Assembly: GCA_026986575.1 (NCBI GenBank)
Contig: JALSOH010000004.1
Location: 62,001-126,000, forward strand
Reading direction: 5' to 3'
DNA from: Thermoproteota archaeon
GTDB taxonomy: Archaea > Korarchaeota > Korarchaeia > Korarchaeales > Korarchaeaceae
DNA: 64,000 bases
In this document: in pieces, positions 50,426 to 59,195 of the stretch
How positions within the stretch are numbered: position 1 is the first letter of the stretch
Layout of the letters: each line of letters begins with the position of its first letter
The notes under the pieces: model-generated
What the model was told of the DNA's origin: nothing
Database searches by the model: none
What the model saw: the letters and a program-made list of their open reading frames with translations, nothing else
Made by a program: the position numbers and the translations under genes

Positions 50426-50812
50426 ATGTCGGGGAGCCTGGGGCCGGAGGAGAGAAGTAGAAAGCTTGCGGAGGCTCTGCTTAAGGGATGGAAGATGCTC
50501 CCCGAGACCTGTCCCGTCTGCGGATCTCCTCTCTTCGAAACCCCCGGTGGAGAGGTTGTCTGTGCAGTATGTGGGACTAAGGTCATCTTGGTAAGTTCGG
50601 AAGAAGAGGTGAGGATAGAGGAACAGAGGTTAGTGATGGAGAGAATAATGAGGGATCTAATAAGGCATCTGGACAGGATAATCCATGAGGCAGGTGAGGA
50701 ACTGAGTGACGACGACTTATTGAGGATAAATTCTCTACTGGAGGCGATCGAGAAGGCCAGCTCTATCTACAGGAGCTTATCTCGTCAGGAAAGGAGGCGT
50801 AAACTATCTTAG
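50426..50812 (+). CDS. ZNRD2/Sjogren autoantigen-type zinc-ribbon protein
   Basis: 128 residues. EERSRKLAEALLKGWKMLPE precedes the zinc ribbon CPVCGSPLFETPGGEVVCAVC (C-x2-C...C-x2-C), the pattern of the SSSCA1/autoantigen p27 domain. A helical C-terminus follows. Archaeal members are widespread and uncharacterised. Its last 50 nt overlap the convergent gene. Confidence 0.85.
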   Translation: MSGSLGPEERSRKLAEALLKGWKMLPETCPVCGSPLFETPGGEVVCAVCGTKVILVSSEEEVRIEEQRLVMERIMRDLIRHLDRIIHEAGEELSDDDLLRINSLLEAIEKASSIYRSLSRQERRRKLS

Positions 50813-51260
50813 ATTCCCAGCTAGACTCTTGGGCCTTTTCCATGATTTTAGAGATCAGTTCGTCGTACCCGATCCTAGATAAACCCTTCTCGAGTTTCAA
50901 TGAGACCAACGCACCTCTCTCGACCCCCCGAACATTCATCAAATAGATGTCTCTCTTGAGGTGGATGGCCCTCCCCCCACTTATGTAATAGTATCCTAAT
51001 GTCACCCTAAACCTGTGAGTCTCTCCTATGGGATCCTCAGGACCGTGGAGAATCTTTATGACATGTTTAACTGCGTTCCCACCTTGAAAGGGGGATGGTT
51101 TTCCTCCTTCTTCTAGTAGAACCACCTCGTAGGACACATAACCCTTCTTCACTTGGGGGGTAGAGCCTGACCAGAGCTCCCTCTCCTCGTGGGTCCCGTG
51201 AAGTCTCGATAGCCCTATCAGGGTCATTGACAGAACCTTCCTGCAGCTCTCTCCGCACAC
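50763..51260 (-). CDS. Unrecognised archaeal protein
   Basis: 165 residues from GTG 51260; the frame upstream has no other start before a stop. Mixed alpha/beta; VSYEVVLLEEGG, THRFRVTLGYYYISGGRAIH and ALVSLKLEKG are beta-like strands. CGESC near the N-terminus and SSCR at the end are the only Cys. A TATA-like TTTTTAACTT lies about 30-50 nt upstream. The 50-nt overlap with the ZNRD2-like gene is convergent and plausible in a compact genome. Confidence 0.5.
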   Translation of the reverse strand: MCGESCRKVLSMTLIGLSRLHGTHEERELWSGSTPQVKKGYVSYEVVLLEEGGKPSPFQGGNAVKHVIKILHGPEDPIGETHRFRVTLGYYYISGGRAIHLKRDIYLMNVRGVERGALVSLKLEKGLSRIGYDELISKIMEKAQESSWESKIVYASFPDEISSCR

Positions 51261-51344
51261 TAGGAACTCCTTACCTAATATGGGGAACCCCCGCTCTACA
51301 ACTAAGCCTCTAAGTTAAAAATGGTTCCCGGCAACCCCGGCACA

Positions 51345-52535
51345 TCAAAGTAGATCCTCGGGGCGTCGGTCTTTCAATATCTGTCTTACCCTATCCCTGT
51401 AAGGTGGCCATGTATAGACTCTCACCATCCTTGGTAGAAGGTTCCTCAGCCTACTTAAGACCGGAGAGGCCTCTAAGGGATCCAATAAAGAACCCTCCCT
51501 CCATAGGAGGGGGAGATCCGTGGATTTTATGAACTCTATACGGGGGGAGTCCACCACGAGATCGTCCTCGTTCAGGCCTGCGCGGTCCGCTATGTGAGAT
51601 TTTAGGTCGGAAACCTCTTCCTCGGAAAGGGATGCGTTGTACCACTCCTTCGCCAGTTTGAGTATGTAGCGCCTCATCAGCCTATTCATTATCTCCCTGC
51701 TTCTCCCGTCTCTCCTGAGGATATCCCACATGGTGTAGTCATCTAGTTGAAGGAAGACCTCCGGATCGTCTAAGCACCTCGCGAGATTCAATCTGTCAAT
51801 CACCGACAGCATCGCCCTCTCCAACATCAGTTGAACTGCTCTTGATGTTTTATGATAGTAGACTGTCCTGAAAGATAGTAATCGGGCCATTAGTAGGGAT
51901 TCCACTGCTTCTAAAGCTCTGGCATTGATGACGAGGTCGCCGTTAATCTCTAACGAGTTAAGTGCGATCCTATGAATGTCGACGCTATAACCAGCTCCTG
52001 TGTGATAGGAATCCCTAACGGTATAGTCCATTTTATCTGCGTCCACCGAGGAGTTTATTATTCTCGAGAGGCTCCTCCTATGATGAACTCCCTCTATCAG
52101 GTCGGTTACCTCGTTAACCCCCACACCCCATCTCCCCAAGATGTCCGATATCTCAGTACTCTTTACGAGGTGGACGCTCATCTCCTCGTGAGTCATGCCC
52201 AGAGACCTTTTCAAGATAGGCTCAAAGGAGTGAGAGAAGGGGCCGTGGCCTATGTCGTGGAGTAGGCCAGATACCCTCAGGAGAGTTACTATATCCTCAT
52301 CTCCGGATTGCTCGCTTATCCTCTTTCCCATGAGCCCTGCTAGATGCATCACACCGAGAGAATGCTCGAACCTCGTGTTCATTGCCCCAGGATAGACGTA
52401 CTCCGATCCAGGGAGCTGCTTTATCCTCCTCAGCCTCTGAAGCGGCAAAGTGTCCACTATCTCAAGCTCGAGGCGAGTCAGCTCTATATACCCGTGGATA
52501 GGGTCCTTTATTGATTTGACGTACTTCCCCATCAT
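51345..52535 (-). CDS. HD-domain phosphohydrolase (dNTPase-like)
   Basis: 396 residues. The HD metal site is RFEHSLGVMHLAGLM and LLHDIGHGPFSHSFEPIL, with the final Asp in SVDADKMDYTVRDSYHTG. This is the layout of SAMHD1/dGTPase-type proteins. Start IKDPIHGYIELTRLELEIVD is characteristic of the family's N-terminus. It may hydrolyse dNTPs or another phosphate ester. Its start overlaps the GcvH stop by 4 nt. Confidence 0.88.
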   Translation of the reverse strand: MMGKYVKSIKDPIHGYIELTRLELEIVDTLPLQRLRRIKQLPGSEYVYPGAMNTRFEHSLGVMHLAGLMGKRISEQSGDEDIVTLLRVSGLLHDIGHGPFSHSFEPILKRSLGMTHEEMSVHLVKSTEISDILGRWGVGVNEVTDLIEGVHHRRSLSRIINSSVDADKMDYTVRDSYHTGAGYSVDIHRIALNSLEINGDLVINARALEAVESLLMARLLSFRTVYYHKTSRAVQLMLERAMLSVIDRLNLARCLDDPEVFLQLDDYTMWDILRRDGRSREIMNRLMRRYILKLAKEWYNASLSEEEVSDLKSHIADRAGLNEDDLVVDSPRIEFIKSTDLPLLWREGSLLDPLEASPVLSRLRNLLPRMVRVYTWPPYRDRVRQILKDRRPEDLL

Positions 52536-52957
52536 CGGTGTTCCTCCAAGAGCCTCTCGTACTCTTCGGGTGAGAGGAGGTTCTTTATCTCCTTCTCAAC
52601 CTCCGGCCCCATCTTTATAACGAGAATCCAACCCTCTCCGTAGGGATCCTCGGTTATTGTCTCCAAACCCATCGGAATTTCATCGCTTCCCTCCTCTACC
52701 ACGCCGACCTCTCTGTTCAACTCGGAGATCTCGCCAGATAGTGGGGCATATATCTTCTCGGTGGTTTTACTGCTCTCCACCAATCCTACGGGCTCCCCTT
52801 GGCTGACCTTAGTTCCCACTGGTTTGACCTCGAGGTATGTAATATCGCCCAATTCCTCCACGGCATAGGAGGTCAGGCCCATTATAGCGGTGTCACCCTC
52901 CAGCTTAACCCACTCGTGGGTCTTGGTATAGTACCTGTCCCCAGGAACCTCGTGCAT
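52532..52957 (-). CDS. gcvH: Glycine cleavage system H protein
   Basis: 141 residues. Lipoyl carrier shuttling the aminomethyl group. Opens YYTKTHEWVKLEGDTAIMGL. The lipoylation site is Lys64 in VESSKTTEKIYAPLSGE. GGTGATC precedes the ATG. Both P subunits are at 59.4-62.3 kb; T and L proteins are not seen here. The HD phosphohydrolase overlaps its 3' end. Confidence 0.95.
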   Translation of the reverse strand: MHEVPGDRYYTKTHEWVKLEGDTAIMGLTSYAVEELGDITYLEVKPVGTKVSQGEPVGLVESSKTTEKIYAPLSGEISELNREVGVVEEGSDEIPMGLETITEDPYGEGWILVIKMGPEVEKEIKNLLSPEEYERLLEEHR

Positions 52958-53007
52958 ACGATCACCTAGTAGGATGACTCCTATTCCTTTTAATCCTTAG
53001 ATGATTA

Positions 53008-53919
53008 TCACGGGGATTCTAGGCCAAATTCGGTTATTTTGAAGGCTGCTTGACCTGGAGGCAGGTAAGAGGAGTCCTCCAAGGATACTATCACCAAGTT
53101 CTTCCTAGCCTTCCTGAAGTACAAGGTGTTGTGGGGGGTATGGCCAAGAACGAAACCGCCCTTCGAGGTGATCTCCTTACCCCATCTGACAGCGTGGACC
53201 GTGATCAGGACCACCGCGTCTAGTTCTGCGATCCTTCTAACGAGCATCAGCACCTCTTGGAGCTCTTCCTGCCTCTCTCTCAGGCCATCTAGCCCTTTAT
53301 ATCCCCTGAAAGGATAGGATATCGAATCCACGCAGACGAACCTGCTGGTACCCTCTTTGACGAAGTCAGAGGAAAGTTTGAGGGCTACCTTCAGTTGGGA
53401 TACACCCGGGGCCGAGAATACCCTCACCCTAGATAGATCCCTGTCCGCGAGGCCGTTACTGTACAGGAATGTTTTCATTCTCCCCGGAACAAAAGTCCCC
53501 TCTGTATCCAAGAATACGGCCTCCTCAGAGGCTACACCCCCTTCATGCTCATTCAGTAGAGATCTAGCTGTCATATGGAGACAGAACTGCGTTTTACCCG
53601 AGGCTGGAGGTCCGAATATGGCATTTATTGTTCCTATTTGGAACCCCCCGGCCAGTAGGTCATCTAACCTTTTGATTCCAGTACTCAGGATGAGCTTCTC
53701 TTCCCTTAGGAGTTCATCGGCAGGTATGGGTTTGAGTAGAATTGAGGCAACTGTGTCCAATATCTCTCTAGCAACTTTCCTGTCGATAGCCAGCTCATCC
53801 GCAAGCTGCTTTTCGGAGATGATGAGCAGGTCTCTAACAGATATACCCCTTTCGATGAGCTTCTTCAGGTACTCATCAGGGATCCTCCCCCTGAGGAATG
53901 AGAGGTCTTCGGATCTCAA
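53008..53919 (-). CDS. RadA-family recombinase paralog
   Basis: 303 residues. N-terminal HhH domain (about 10-60), then a RecA core. Walker A is GPPASGKT at 103-110 (RadA usually GEFGSGKT) and Walker B is FVCVDSISY at about 194-202. FVLGHTPHNTLYFRKARKN and PPGQAAFKITEFGLE are RadA-like. The L2 loop has TVHAVRWGKEI where RadA has a NQV-type sequence. It is shorter than RadA, so I take it as a paralog (RadB/RadC-like) rather than the main recombinase. TTG start overlaps the CarS stop. Confidence 0.8.
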   Translation of the reverse strand: MRSEDLSFLRGRIPDEYLKKLIERGISVRDLLIISEKQLADELAIDRKVAREILDTVASILLKPIPADELLREEKLILSTGIKRLDDLLAGGFQIGTINAIFGPPASGKTQFCLHMTARSLLNEHEGGVASEEAVFLDTEGTFVPGRMKTFLYSNGLADRDLSRVRVFSAPGVSQLKVALKLSSDFVKEGTSRFVCVDSISYPFRGYKGLDGLRERQEELQEVLMLVRRIAELDAVVLITVHAVRWGKEITSKGGFVLGHTPHNTLYFRKARKNLVIVSLEDSSYLPPGQAAFKITEFGLESP

Positions 53920-54401
53920 TGATCGACCCCCTTCAATCCTAGCCTGTGCGCTATCACATTAGTGCCCTTATGGAGCGCGGGAGTCACTACCAAGAGGAAT
54001 AGAATGGACCACATGTCTAGAGGTTCAACTGGATAAGAGAAAAGAATGGAAATTATTAGGAATCCCTCTTGATCGAGAAAGGGGGCAGAGCCACCGGCCT
54101 CTATTCCGATTCTCCTTTTTACGAACGAGCCTAGAGAATCCCCAAGCATTGCACCTAGGGAGAGGAGGAAGCCCGTTAGGGATCTTCCCTGTAGGCACCC
54201 CACTAACGTGCCAATCAGTATTCCGGAGGCGAAACCCTTGATGGTCTTGTGGTCTCCAAGTATCCTCCTTCCGTCTAGGAACTTCTTCCCCATGTCTAGG
54301 GGTCTTCCCCCTCCGAAAATGACCGGTGACATGTTAGCCATATATGAGGGTAGAATATACCAGAGGGATTTCAGGATCAGGAGCGTCAAATCTAGCATCA
54401 T
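53916..54401 (-). CDS. carS: CDP-archaeol synthase CarS
   Basis: 161 residues, four to five membrane helices. Transfers CMP from CTP to the unsaturated archaetidic-acid precursor. Signatures: LPSYMANMSPVIFGGGRPLD, RILGDHKTIKGFASGI and AMLGDSLGSFVKRRIGIEAG with APFLDQ. GGTGATAA precedes the ATG and overlaps the preceding stop. Confidence 0.95.
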   Translation of the reverse strand: MMLDLTLLILKSLWYILPSYMANMSPVIFGGGRPLDMGKKFLDGRRILGDHKTIKGFASGILIGTLVGCLQGRSLTGFLLSLGAMLGDSLGSFVKRRIGIEAGGSAPFLDQEGFLIISILFSYPVEPLDMWSILFLLVVTPALHKGTNVIAHRLGLKGVDH

Positions 54402-54404
54402 TTA

Positions 54405-54845
54405 TCACCTAACGAAGGTCACCTTATCGAAAATCCTCATGAACTGGGCGTCTAACTGAGTAAACGATGTGTAGGCCCTCACGCGGAAGGGGATTTGTCT
54501 CTCGAGGAACCTTAGTAGATTCATGGCTATCAAAAATTTCCTTCTAGCGCTACCGAACTCATTAGAGATGCTCAAAGACACAGCGTAAGGTCCGTATACC
54601 TCGTCAATGAATCCATCATATCTCCCAAGCAGGTGAGCAAGCATTAGGAGTGGATCTATTCCCCCCGATAGGGTAGCATCTATTAGCAGGAGGTTTCTCT
54701 CCCGTCCGAAGACCTCTCCGAGCATTCGGAGTGTGTACCCCTCGAAGGATACCAAGGCTACTTTAGAACCCACCCTTAGAGATTCCTCAATATCTCTCCT
54801 TAAGAGGCTTCCCTTCAAGTGAGATGGTGCTGCTATTAACTCCAT
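54405..54845 (-). CDS. Unrecognised protein coupled to the XPD-like helicase
   Basis: 146 residues from the ATG at 54845. It overlaps the helicase 3' end by 59 nt. KVALVSFEGYTLRMLGEVF and RNLLLIDATLSGGIDPLLML look like strands of a RecA-type core, the second like a Walker B (LLLIDA), but no Walker A is visible. The C-terminus AYTSFTQLDAQFMRIFDKVT may cover a further strand. Possibly a degenerate RecA-like ATPase or helicase partner. Confidence 0.5.
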   Translation of the reverse strand: MELIAAPSHLKGSLLRRDIEESLRVGSKVALVSFEGYTLRMLGEVFGRERNLLLIDATLSGGIDPLLMLAHLLGRYDGFIDEVYGPYAVSLSISNEFGSARRKFLIAMNLLRFLERQIPFRVRAYTSFTQLDAQFMRIFDKVTFVR

Positions 54846-56541
54846 CGGGGGGCACCCTTGCATCCTCAGGTAAGTATCCGTTCGAGCTAAAGAACTCATC
54901 GGCTAACTGAGGTACATCTTCAAGGGATGCAACCTTGGTCATCGCCCTCAGCCACCTAGGGAACAGGTTCAGGCACAGCTTGAACCTACCATCCGCGAAC
55001 ACCACAAATCCTAAATCGTCGGACGACCTTACAGGTCTAGCTGCCGCTTGCGCCGCGGATCTACACGCTATTAGAAGCTCGGGATTGTCGAGTCTCGAAT
55101 ATCTTCTCCATAGAGAGAGTGTGAGGGACCTGACGATACCGGGTTTCATGAACTGCATCCCCACAATCACGGATGTGGACATGTATGGCCCTGGAAAATC
55201 CTCACCCTCGCTGTTCCTGCCTCCCTGAACCCCTAGAAGTATTGCCCCCTCTCTCCAAGACCTCTTGTATCTCTCGATGAGATACGCCCTCTCTGTCTCC
55301 CTCATTCCCTTTCTCTCAACGAAGATAGGTCTCTCAACGAGCTCCTCTAGGCCAGCGTCAAGCAGTCCCTGTAAGATGTCATACGAGGAAGCGAACACTC
55401 CTATGTTCCCGAATACTCTGTGAGACAAGTCCGCTAGAGCAGTAGCTAGCCTGTAATACTCATACCTGCTTCTCTCCTCGAATCTCGTGGTGAAGTCCCT
55501 CGTTATGTACGCCTCTAGACGGCCCCATCTAGACAAGGACACCCTTCTGTAGTTAGAATCCACTAAGAATTCTCCCCTAGATCCCCTTCCACCCCATGTC
55601 CCCGATATTAGAACGACCGATTTATACTTGCTGAATATCTCCTCTAGGGTGCCCTTGGGTCTCCTGAGTAGGATGAGTCCCTCGTCGGATAGAAAGACCT
55701 TTTCTGCTTCTAGAACCTCGTCTCTCATCCATATTAGGGTCTCTCTAATCTCTTTGGGGAAGGTTCCATCACAGGCCAAGGAGTAAGCCAGATACTTCTT
55801 GGGAAGAGCGATGTAGCTCAGCCTCGATCTCTTGAAGTAGGACAGTAAATCCCTTATCCTCCAGCAGTAGTATGATATCGGGCTGAGTAGGTCCCGCTCT
55901 ATTGTGATAAAGTGGTTAGACAGCCACGCTTTTTTCAGGTTGTGACCCTCGTCTATTAGGATAGATCTTCTACCTCCGAGAGTCTCCTCCACGAACTTCA
56001 GTAAACCTTCATCCATGAGATACGCATAAGATGCGACTACCACATCGTAGTTCCCCTTAGCTATGGTCCTGAGGGATCCGTAATAGGGACATCCTTTTCC
56101 GCCCAAACCTAAGGGATCGAAACATCTCCCCGTATTTCTCTGGCTGTTTCTTGCGAAATAGGGGCACTTTCCTTCCTCTCTAAGCTCATCGCACCTCTTA
56201 TTGAAGAGGTGATAGTTTGCGATGCGGTTGGCCCTCCAGTTCAAACACAGCTCCCTCTTACCCCTCAGGGCAGCTACCTTGACCATGCTGAACCTTCTAC
56301 ATTCATCCAACACGCGATCTATCTGGCTGTGGGTCCTGACGAGATACAAGAAAGTAGCTCCAATCCTTTGTGAGAGATATTCCATAGCAGTAAGGACGGT
56401 GGCTGTCTTACCTATTCCATTCGGGGCTTCTATGAGTGTCAGACCCCTTCCACTCAATGAACGACACAGGTAAGCCAAGAGCTCCCTCTGTCCTTGCCTG
56501 AACTCATCAAAGGGAAAATGACTTTCAATTCCCTCACACAC
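54787..56541 (-). CDS. XPD/Rad3-like DNA helicase with Fe-S cluster
   Basis: 584 residues from GTG 56541. The frame continues to 56643 but that runs into the divergent gene. Walker A EAPNGIGKTATVLTA is at about 38-52. Four-Cys Fe-S region: RELCLNW, NKRCDE, GKCPYFARN, GKGCPYYGS. Motif II is ILIDEGHNLKKAW (DEGH; XPD has DEAH). QGGRNSEGEDFPG and AAQAAARPVRSSDDLG correspond to motifs V and VI. Superfamily 2, 5'-3' helicase type. TATA-like CGTATATATCG at 56561-56571 implies a leaderless start. Confidence 0.88.
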   Translation of the reverse strand: MCEGIESHFPFDEFRQGQRELLAYLCRSLSGRGLTLIEAPNGIGKTATVLTAMEYLSQRIGATFLYLVRTHSQIDRVLDECRRFSMVKVAALRGKRELCLNWRANRIANYHLFNKRCDELREEGKCPYFARNSQRNTGRCFDPLGLGGKGCPYYGSLRTIAKGNYDVVVASYAYLMDEGLLKFVEETLGGRRSILIDEGHNLKKAWLSNHFITIERDLLSPISYYCWRIRDLLSYFKRSRLSYIALPKKYLAYSLACDGTFPKEIRETLIWMRDEVLEAEKVFLSDEGLILLRRPKGTLEEIFSKYKSVVLISGTWGGRGSRGEFLVDSNYRRVSLSRWGRLEAYITRDFTTRFEERSRYEYYRLATALADLSHRVFGNIGVFASSYDILQGLLDAGLEELVERPIFVERKGMRETERAYLIERYKRSWREGAILLGVQGGRNSEGEDFPGPYMSTSVIVGMQFMKPGIVRSLTLSLWRRYSRLDNPELLIACRSAAQAAARPVRSSDDLGFVVFADGRFKLCLNLFPRWLRAMTKVASLEDVPQLADEFFSSNGYLPEDARVPPDGVNSSTISLEGKPLKERY

Positions 56542-56554
56542 CTTAAGATTGTGG

Positions 56555-57679
56555 GTGAGCGATATATACGAGAAAAGGCGCAAAATTGGGTTAATAGTAA
56601 ACCCCATAGCCGGGCTCGGCGGTCCTCTCGGCAGGAAGGGCACGGATGATCATGAGACTGTTGCTGAGGCACTGAGAAGGGGGCTCAAGAAGACCTCCTT
56701 GGAGAGGGCTGCTAGGGCTTTGAAGTTCCTCAGGGATATCGACGTGATCGTATACGCTCCAAGAGGAGAGATGGGTGGGATTTCAGTTATTTCTGCTGGT
56801 TTAGGATCTGATTTCATCCCTCTAGAGTATACGCCCTCTAGTCCCAGCACGAGGGAGGATACACTGAGGGCAGCTGAGGAGATCATTAGGAAGGGCGTTG
56901 ACCTTCTCTTGTTCTCAGGTGGAGACGGGACGGCAGCCGATGTGTTGAGAGTTGTGAATTGCAAGCTGGTGGTCTTGGGTATACCTTCAGGTGTCAAGGT
57001 GTTCTCGTCTGTGTTCGCAAAGACCCCAGAAGATGCTGGGAGAGTAGCGAGGGATTACTTAGAGGGAAAATTGGATGAGACAGTAGGAGAGGTCGTTGAT
57101 ATACCGGAGGAAGACTACAGGAGTGGCTCCTTCTCCCCCAAGGTTATCGGTACGTTGAGGATACCTCGCTCCCATTTGGTGCAGGGTAGCAAGAGCTTGG
57201 AGGCTCCAGATGAGATAGTGCTCGAGGGGATCTATAGGTACATCAGCAATAGATTGAAAGCGAGGGATTTGATCGTTCTAGGTCCGGGTAGAACTGTGAG
57301 CTTCATAGCCGCCAAGATGGGCTACAGGAAGAACCCTTCAACTGTGGATGTGATCATGGGATGGAAGTACTTGAAGGATGTGAATTACTTCGAGATGGAG
57401 TCCATCCTCGGGGGATCTCTGATCAGGCCATTAGTTGTTCTGACCCCAATAGGGGGGACCTCGTTCCTCCTTGGGAGGGGGAATCACCAGCTCGTACCCG
57501 CTATAAGGAGAGCCAATTGGAGAGAGGATGTCCTAGTAGTTTCAACTCCCTCCAAGATCAGGGGCATAGAGGAGCTGCTGGTGGATGTGGACGAGCCCCT
57601 CGAGAACGTCCCTGAATATACCAGGGTGATAATAGGTTACAGGGAGGAGAAAATAGTTAGAGTGAGGCTGACTCAGTAG
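56555..57679 (+). CDS. ATP-NAD kinase family protein
   Basis: About 374 residues. N-terminus KIGLIVNPIAGLGGPLGRKG and the kinase motif LLLFSGGDGTAADVLRV identify the NAD-kinase superfamily branch of archaeal ATP-NAD kinase-like proteins. The long C-terminal part (VLTPIGGTSFLLGRGNHQLV) is also typical. True NAD kinase activity is not certain for this branch. Start GTG 56555; TTG 56549 is possible. Ends 7 nt inside the convergent ftsZ. Confidence 0.85.
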   Translation: MSDIYEKRRKIGLIVNPIAGLGGPLGRKGTDDHETVAEALRRGLKKTSLERAARALKFLRDIDVIVYAPRGEMGGISVISAGLGSDFIPLEYTPSSPSTREDTLRAAEEIIRKGVDLLLFSGGDGTAADVLRVVNCKLVVLGIPSGVKVFSSVFAKTPEDAGRVARDYLEGKLDETVGEVVDIPEEDYRSGSFSPKVIGTLRIPRSHLVQGSKSLEAPDEIVLEGIYRYISNRLKARDLIVLGPGRTVSFIAAKMGYRKNPSTVDVIMGWKYLKDVNYFEMESILGGSLIRPLVVLTPIGGTSFLLGRGNHQLVPAIRRANWREDVLVVSTPSKIRGIEELLVDVDEPLENVPEYTRVIIGYREEKIVRVRLTQ

Positions 57680-58899
57680 AGCACGTAGGCTCTGCCTAAG
57701 GCGTCCTCTATCACGCTCACGGGATCGTACTGTCCGTCCACCGCCGTTATACCCGTGCTGATAACGGGCTGTATTGTTCCTATCTTCTCCGGTCCGAGGA
57801 CATCAGGGGATTTTATACCCGTCAGCAGGAGTATCACCCTCACGCTGTCCCCAAGCTGCTCGTCCATGTCAGCTCCTATCTTAATTATAGCGTCGCTAGA
57901 CATCCTAGATGCCACTATCTCGGTTATCTGGTGAACTTCCGTGAGTTTGAGGTTCTTCCCCCCGTATACTACTACCAAGGCCCCCTTGGCTCCATCCGGG
58001 GAGATCTCTATCAGCTGGTTCCTGAGGGCCATCTTGACCGCCTCCTCTGCCCTCCTCTTCGGATCACTGGATTCTCCTATTCCCACAGCCGCCACTCCTC
58101 CAGCAGACATGAGCGTCCTTATGTCGTTGAGATCCACATTCACCATGGTCCTCTTCCTGATGATCTCGGCTATTCCCTTCACCATTATAGCTAGGGTGTA
58201 GTCAGCCATCACGAAGGCTTTATCTATCGGGAGTTCGCCAGCAAGATGTAGGAGCTTGTCATTGGATATGAGTACGACTGTATCGGCCCATTTTCTAAGC
58301 TGTCTTATTCCCTCCTGAGCTATCTTGTATTTATGCCTCCCTTCAGTTTTGAAGGGGAGCGTCACGAAGCCTATTACCTTAGCCCCCTTGTCTTTAGCTA
58401 TCTTCGCGACTATAGGGGCGGCACCCGTCCCGGTTCCACCCCCCATACCCGCCGCTATGAAGACCAGATCCGGTCTGCTTCCTAAGGCATCCGAGATCTT
58501 GTGAGAATCTTGCTCTGCGCAGGCTCTCGCTACCTCCGGTCTTCCGCCTGCACCCAGACCGTTGGTTATGTTTTCTCCTATGAGTATCTTATGGGGAACC
58601 TCTACGCCATCCAGATGTACCTTGTCCGTGTTTATGGCGACGAGCCTAACTCCCTCGACACCCAGCTTATTCAGGTTGTGAACGGTATTGGAACCGCATC
58701 CTCCCACCCCGACTATGACTATGTTACCAGCGGAGTAGTCCTCGCTCTTCACCGGAGTGTCTAAGGAGTCGATAGCCCTCGCGGCGTCCATCATCGGCAT
58801 GCCGGATCCATCGTCGGCTGGACCATTGAAGATCCTCCTGAAGAGATCCACCATCTCCCTTCCTTGGGGAGATCCAGCCTCCTGCATCCCCTCGAACAT
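57673..58899 (-). CDS. ftsZ: Cell division GTPase FtsZ
   Basis: 408 residues. G1 region [20 protein letters not shown], tubulin motif [20 protein letters not shown], and the T7-type loop [16 protein letters not shown]. The N-terminal about 50 residues are an extra, disordered tail. Polymerises at the division site, anchored by SepF (48 kb). The start is directly coupled to the upstream RHH gene (stop TGA and start ATG share one base). Confidence 0.96.
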   Translation of the reverse strand: MFEGMQEAGSPQGREMVDLFRRIFNGPADDGSGMPMMDAARAIDSLDTPVKSEDYSAGNIVIVGVGGCGSNTVHNLNKLGVEGVRLVAINTDKVHLDGVEVPHKILIGENITNGLGAGGRPEVARACAEQDSHKISDALGSRPDLVFIAAGMGGGTGTGAAPIVAKIAKDKGAKVIGFVTLPFKTEGRHKYKIAQEGIRQLRKWADTVVLISNDKLLHLAGELPIDKAFVMADYTLAIMVKGIAEIIRKRTMVNVDLNDIRTLMSAGGVAAVGIGESSDPKRRAEEAVKMALRNQLIEISPDGAKGALVVVYGGKNLKLTEVHQITEIVASRMSSDAIIKIGADMDEQLGDSVRVILLLTGIKSPDVLGPEKIGTIQPVISTGITAVDGQYDPVSVIEDALGRAYVLY

Positions 58900-59060
58900 C
58901 AGTAAGCTACACCTCCAGCGTTCCTTCTCTTATATTCCCTTATGAGGAGTCTTATAGCCTCCCTTATGGCCTCACTCTTGCTCGTGAAACCGACCTCCTG
59001 GACTAGTTTCTCCAGTTCCCTCATAAGGGAGTGAGGTATATGGAACGATACCACTACCAT
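58899..59060 (-). CDS. Ribbon-helix-helix regulator coupled to ftsZ (CdrS-like)
   Basis: 53 residues: MVVVSFHIPHSLMRELEKLV is the strand and first helix, then VGFTSKSEAIREAIRLLIRE the second helix. A complete RHH/CopG fold. In Haloferax, CdrS is a short RHH protein encoded just before ftsZ2 and controls division genes; this gene has the same size and position. Its stop overlaps the ftsZ ATG (TGATG). Orthology is inference. Confidence 0.85.
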   Translation of the reverse strand: MVVVSFHIPHSLMRELEKLVQEVGFTSKSEAIREAIRLLIREYKRRNAGGVAY

Positions 59061-59074
59061 TATACCACCGAGAT

Positions 59075-59195
59075 CAATGGAATATACGTGACCTTAAGGT
59101 ATGGTTGAGATAATTGGGTAGGATGTCGTAGTGTTATTGTTAATATTTCCTTTATGAGTCCTTTATATAATAGTGTCACTTTTCGTAGTGACAAA
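59075..59195 (-). promoter_or_regulatory. cdrS-ftsZ control region: two TATA-like boxes, each with an upstream palindrome
   Basis: Proximal: GTATATTCC (59080-59088 on the minus strand), 24 nt before the RHH ATG, preceded by perfect palindrome ACCTTAAGGT at 59091-59100. Distal: TTATATAAA (59162-59170), preceded by GTCACT (59175-59180) and AGTGAC (59187-59192) separated by TTTCGT. RHH proteins bind short palindromes, so autoregulation is possible. Confidence 0.45.

Noticed and set aside
50763-50812. Frameshift or annotation error in the 50-nt convergent overlap
   Set aside because: Both frames end naturally with their own stop codons and short 3' overlaps occur elsewhere in the window (endA/hjc, gcvPB/GT4).
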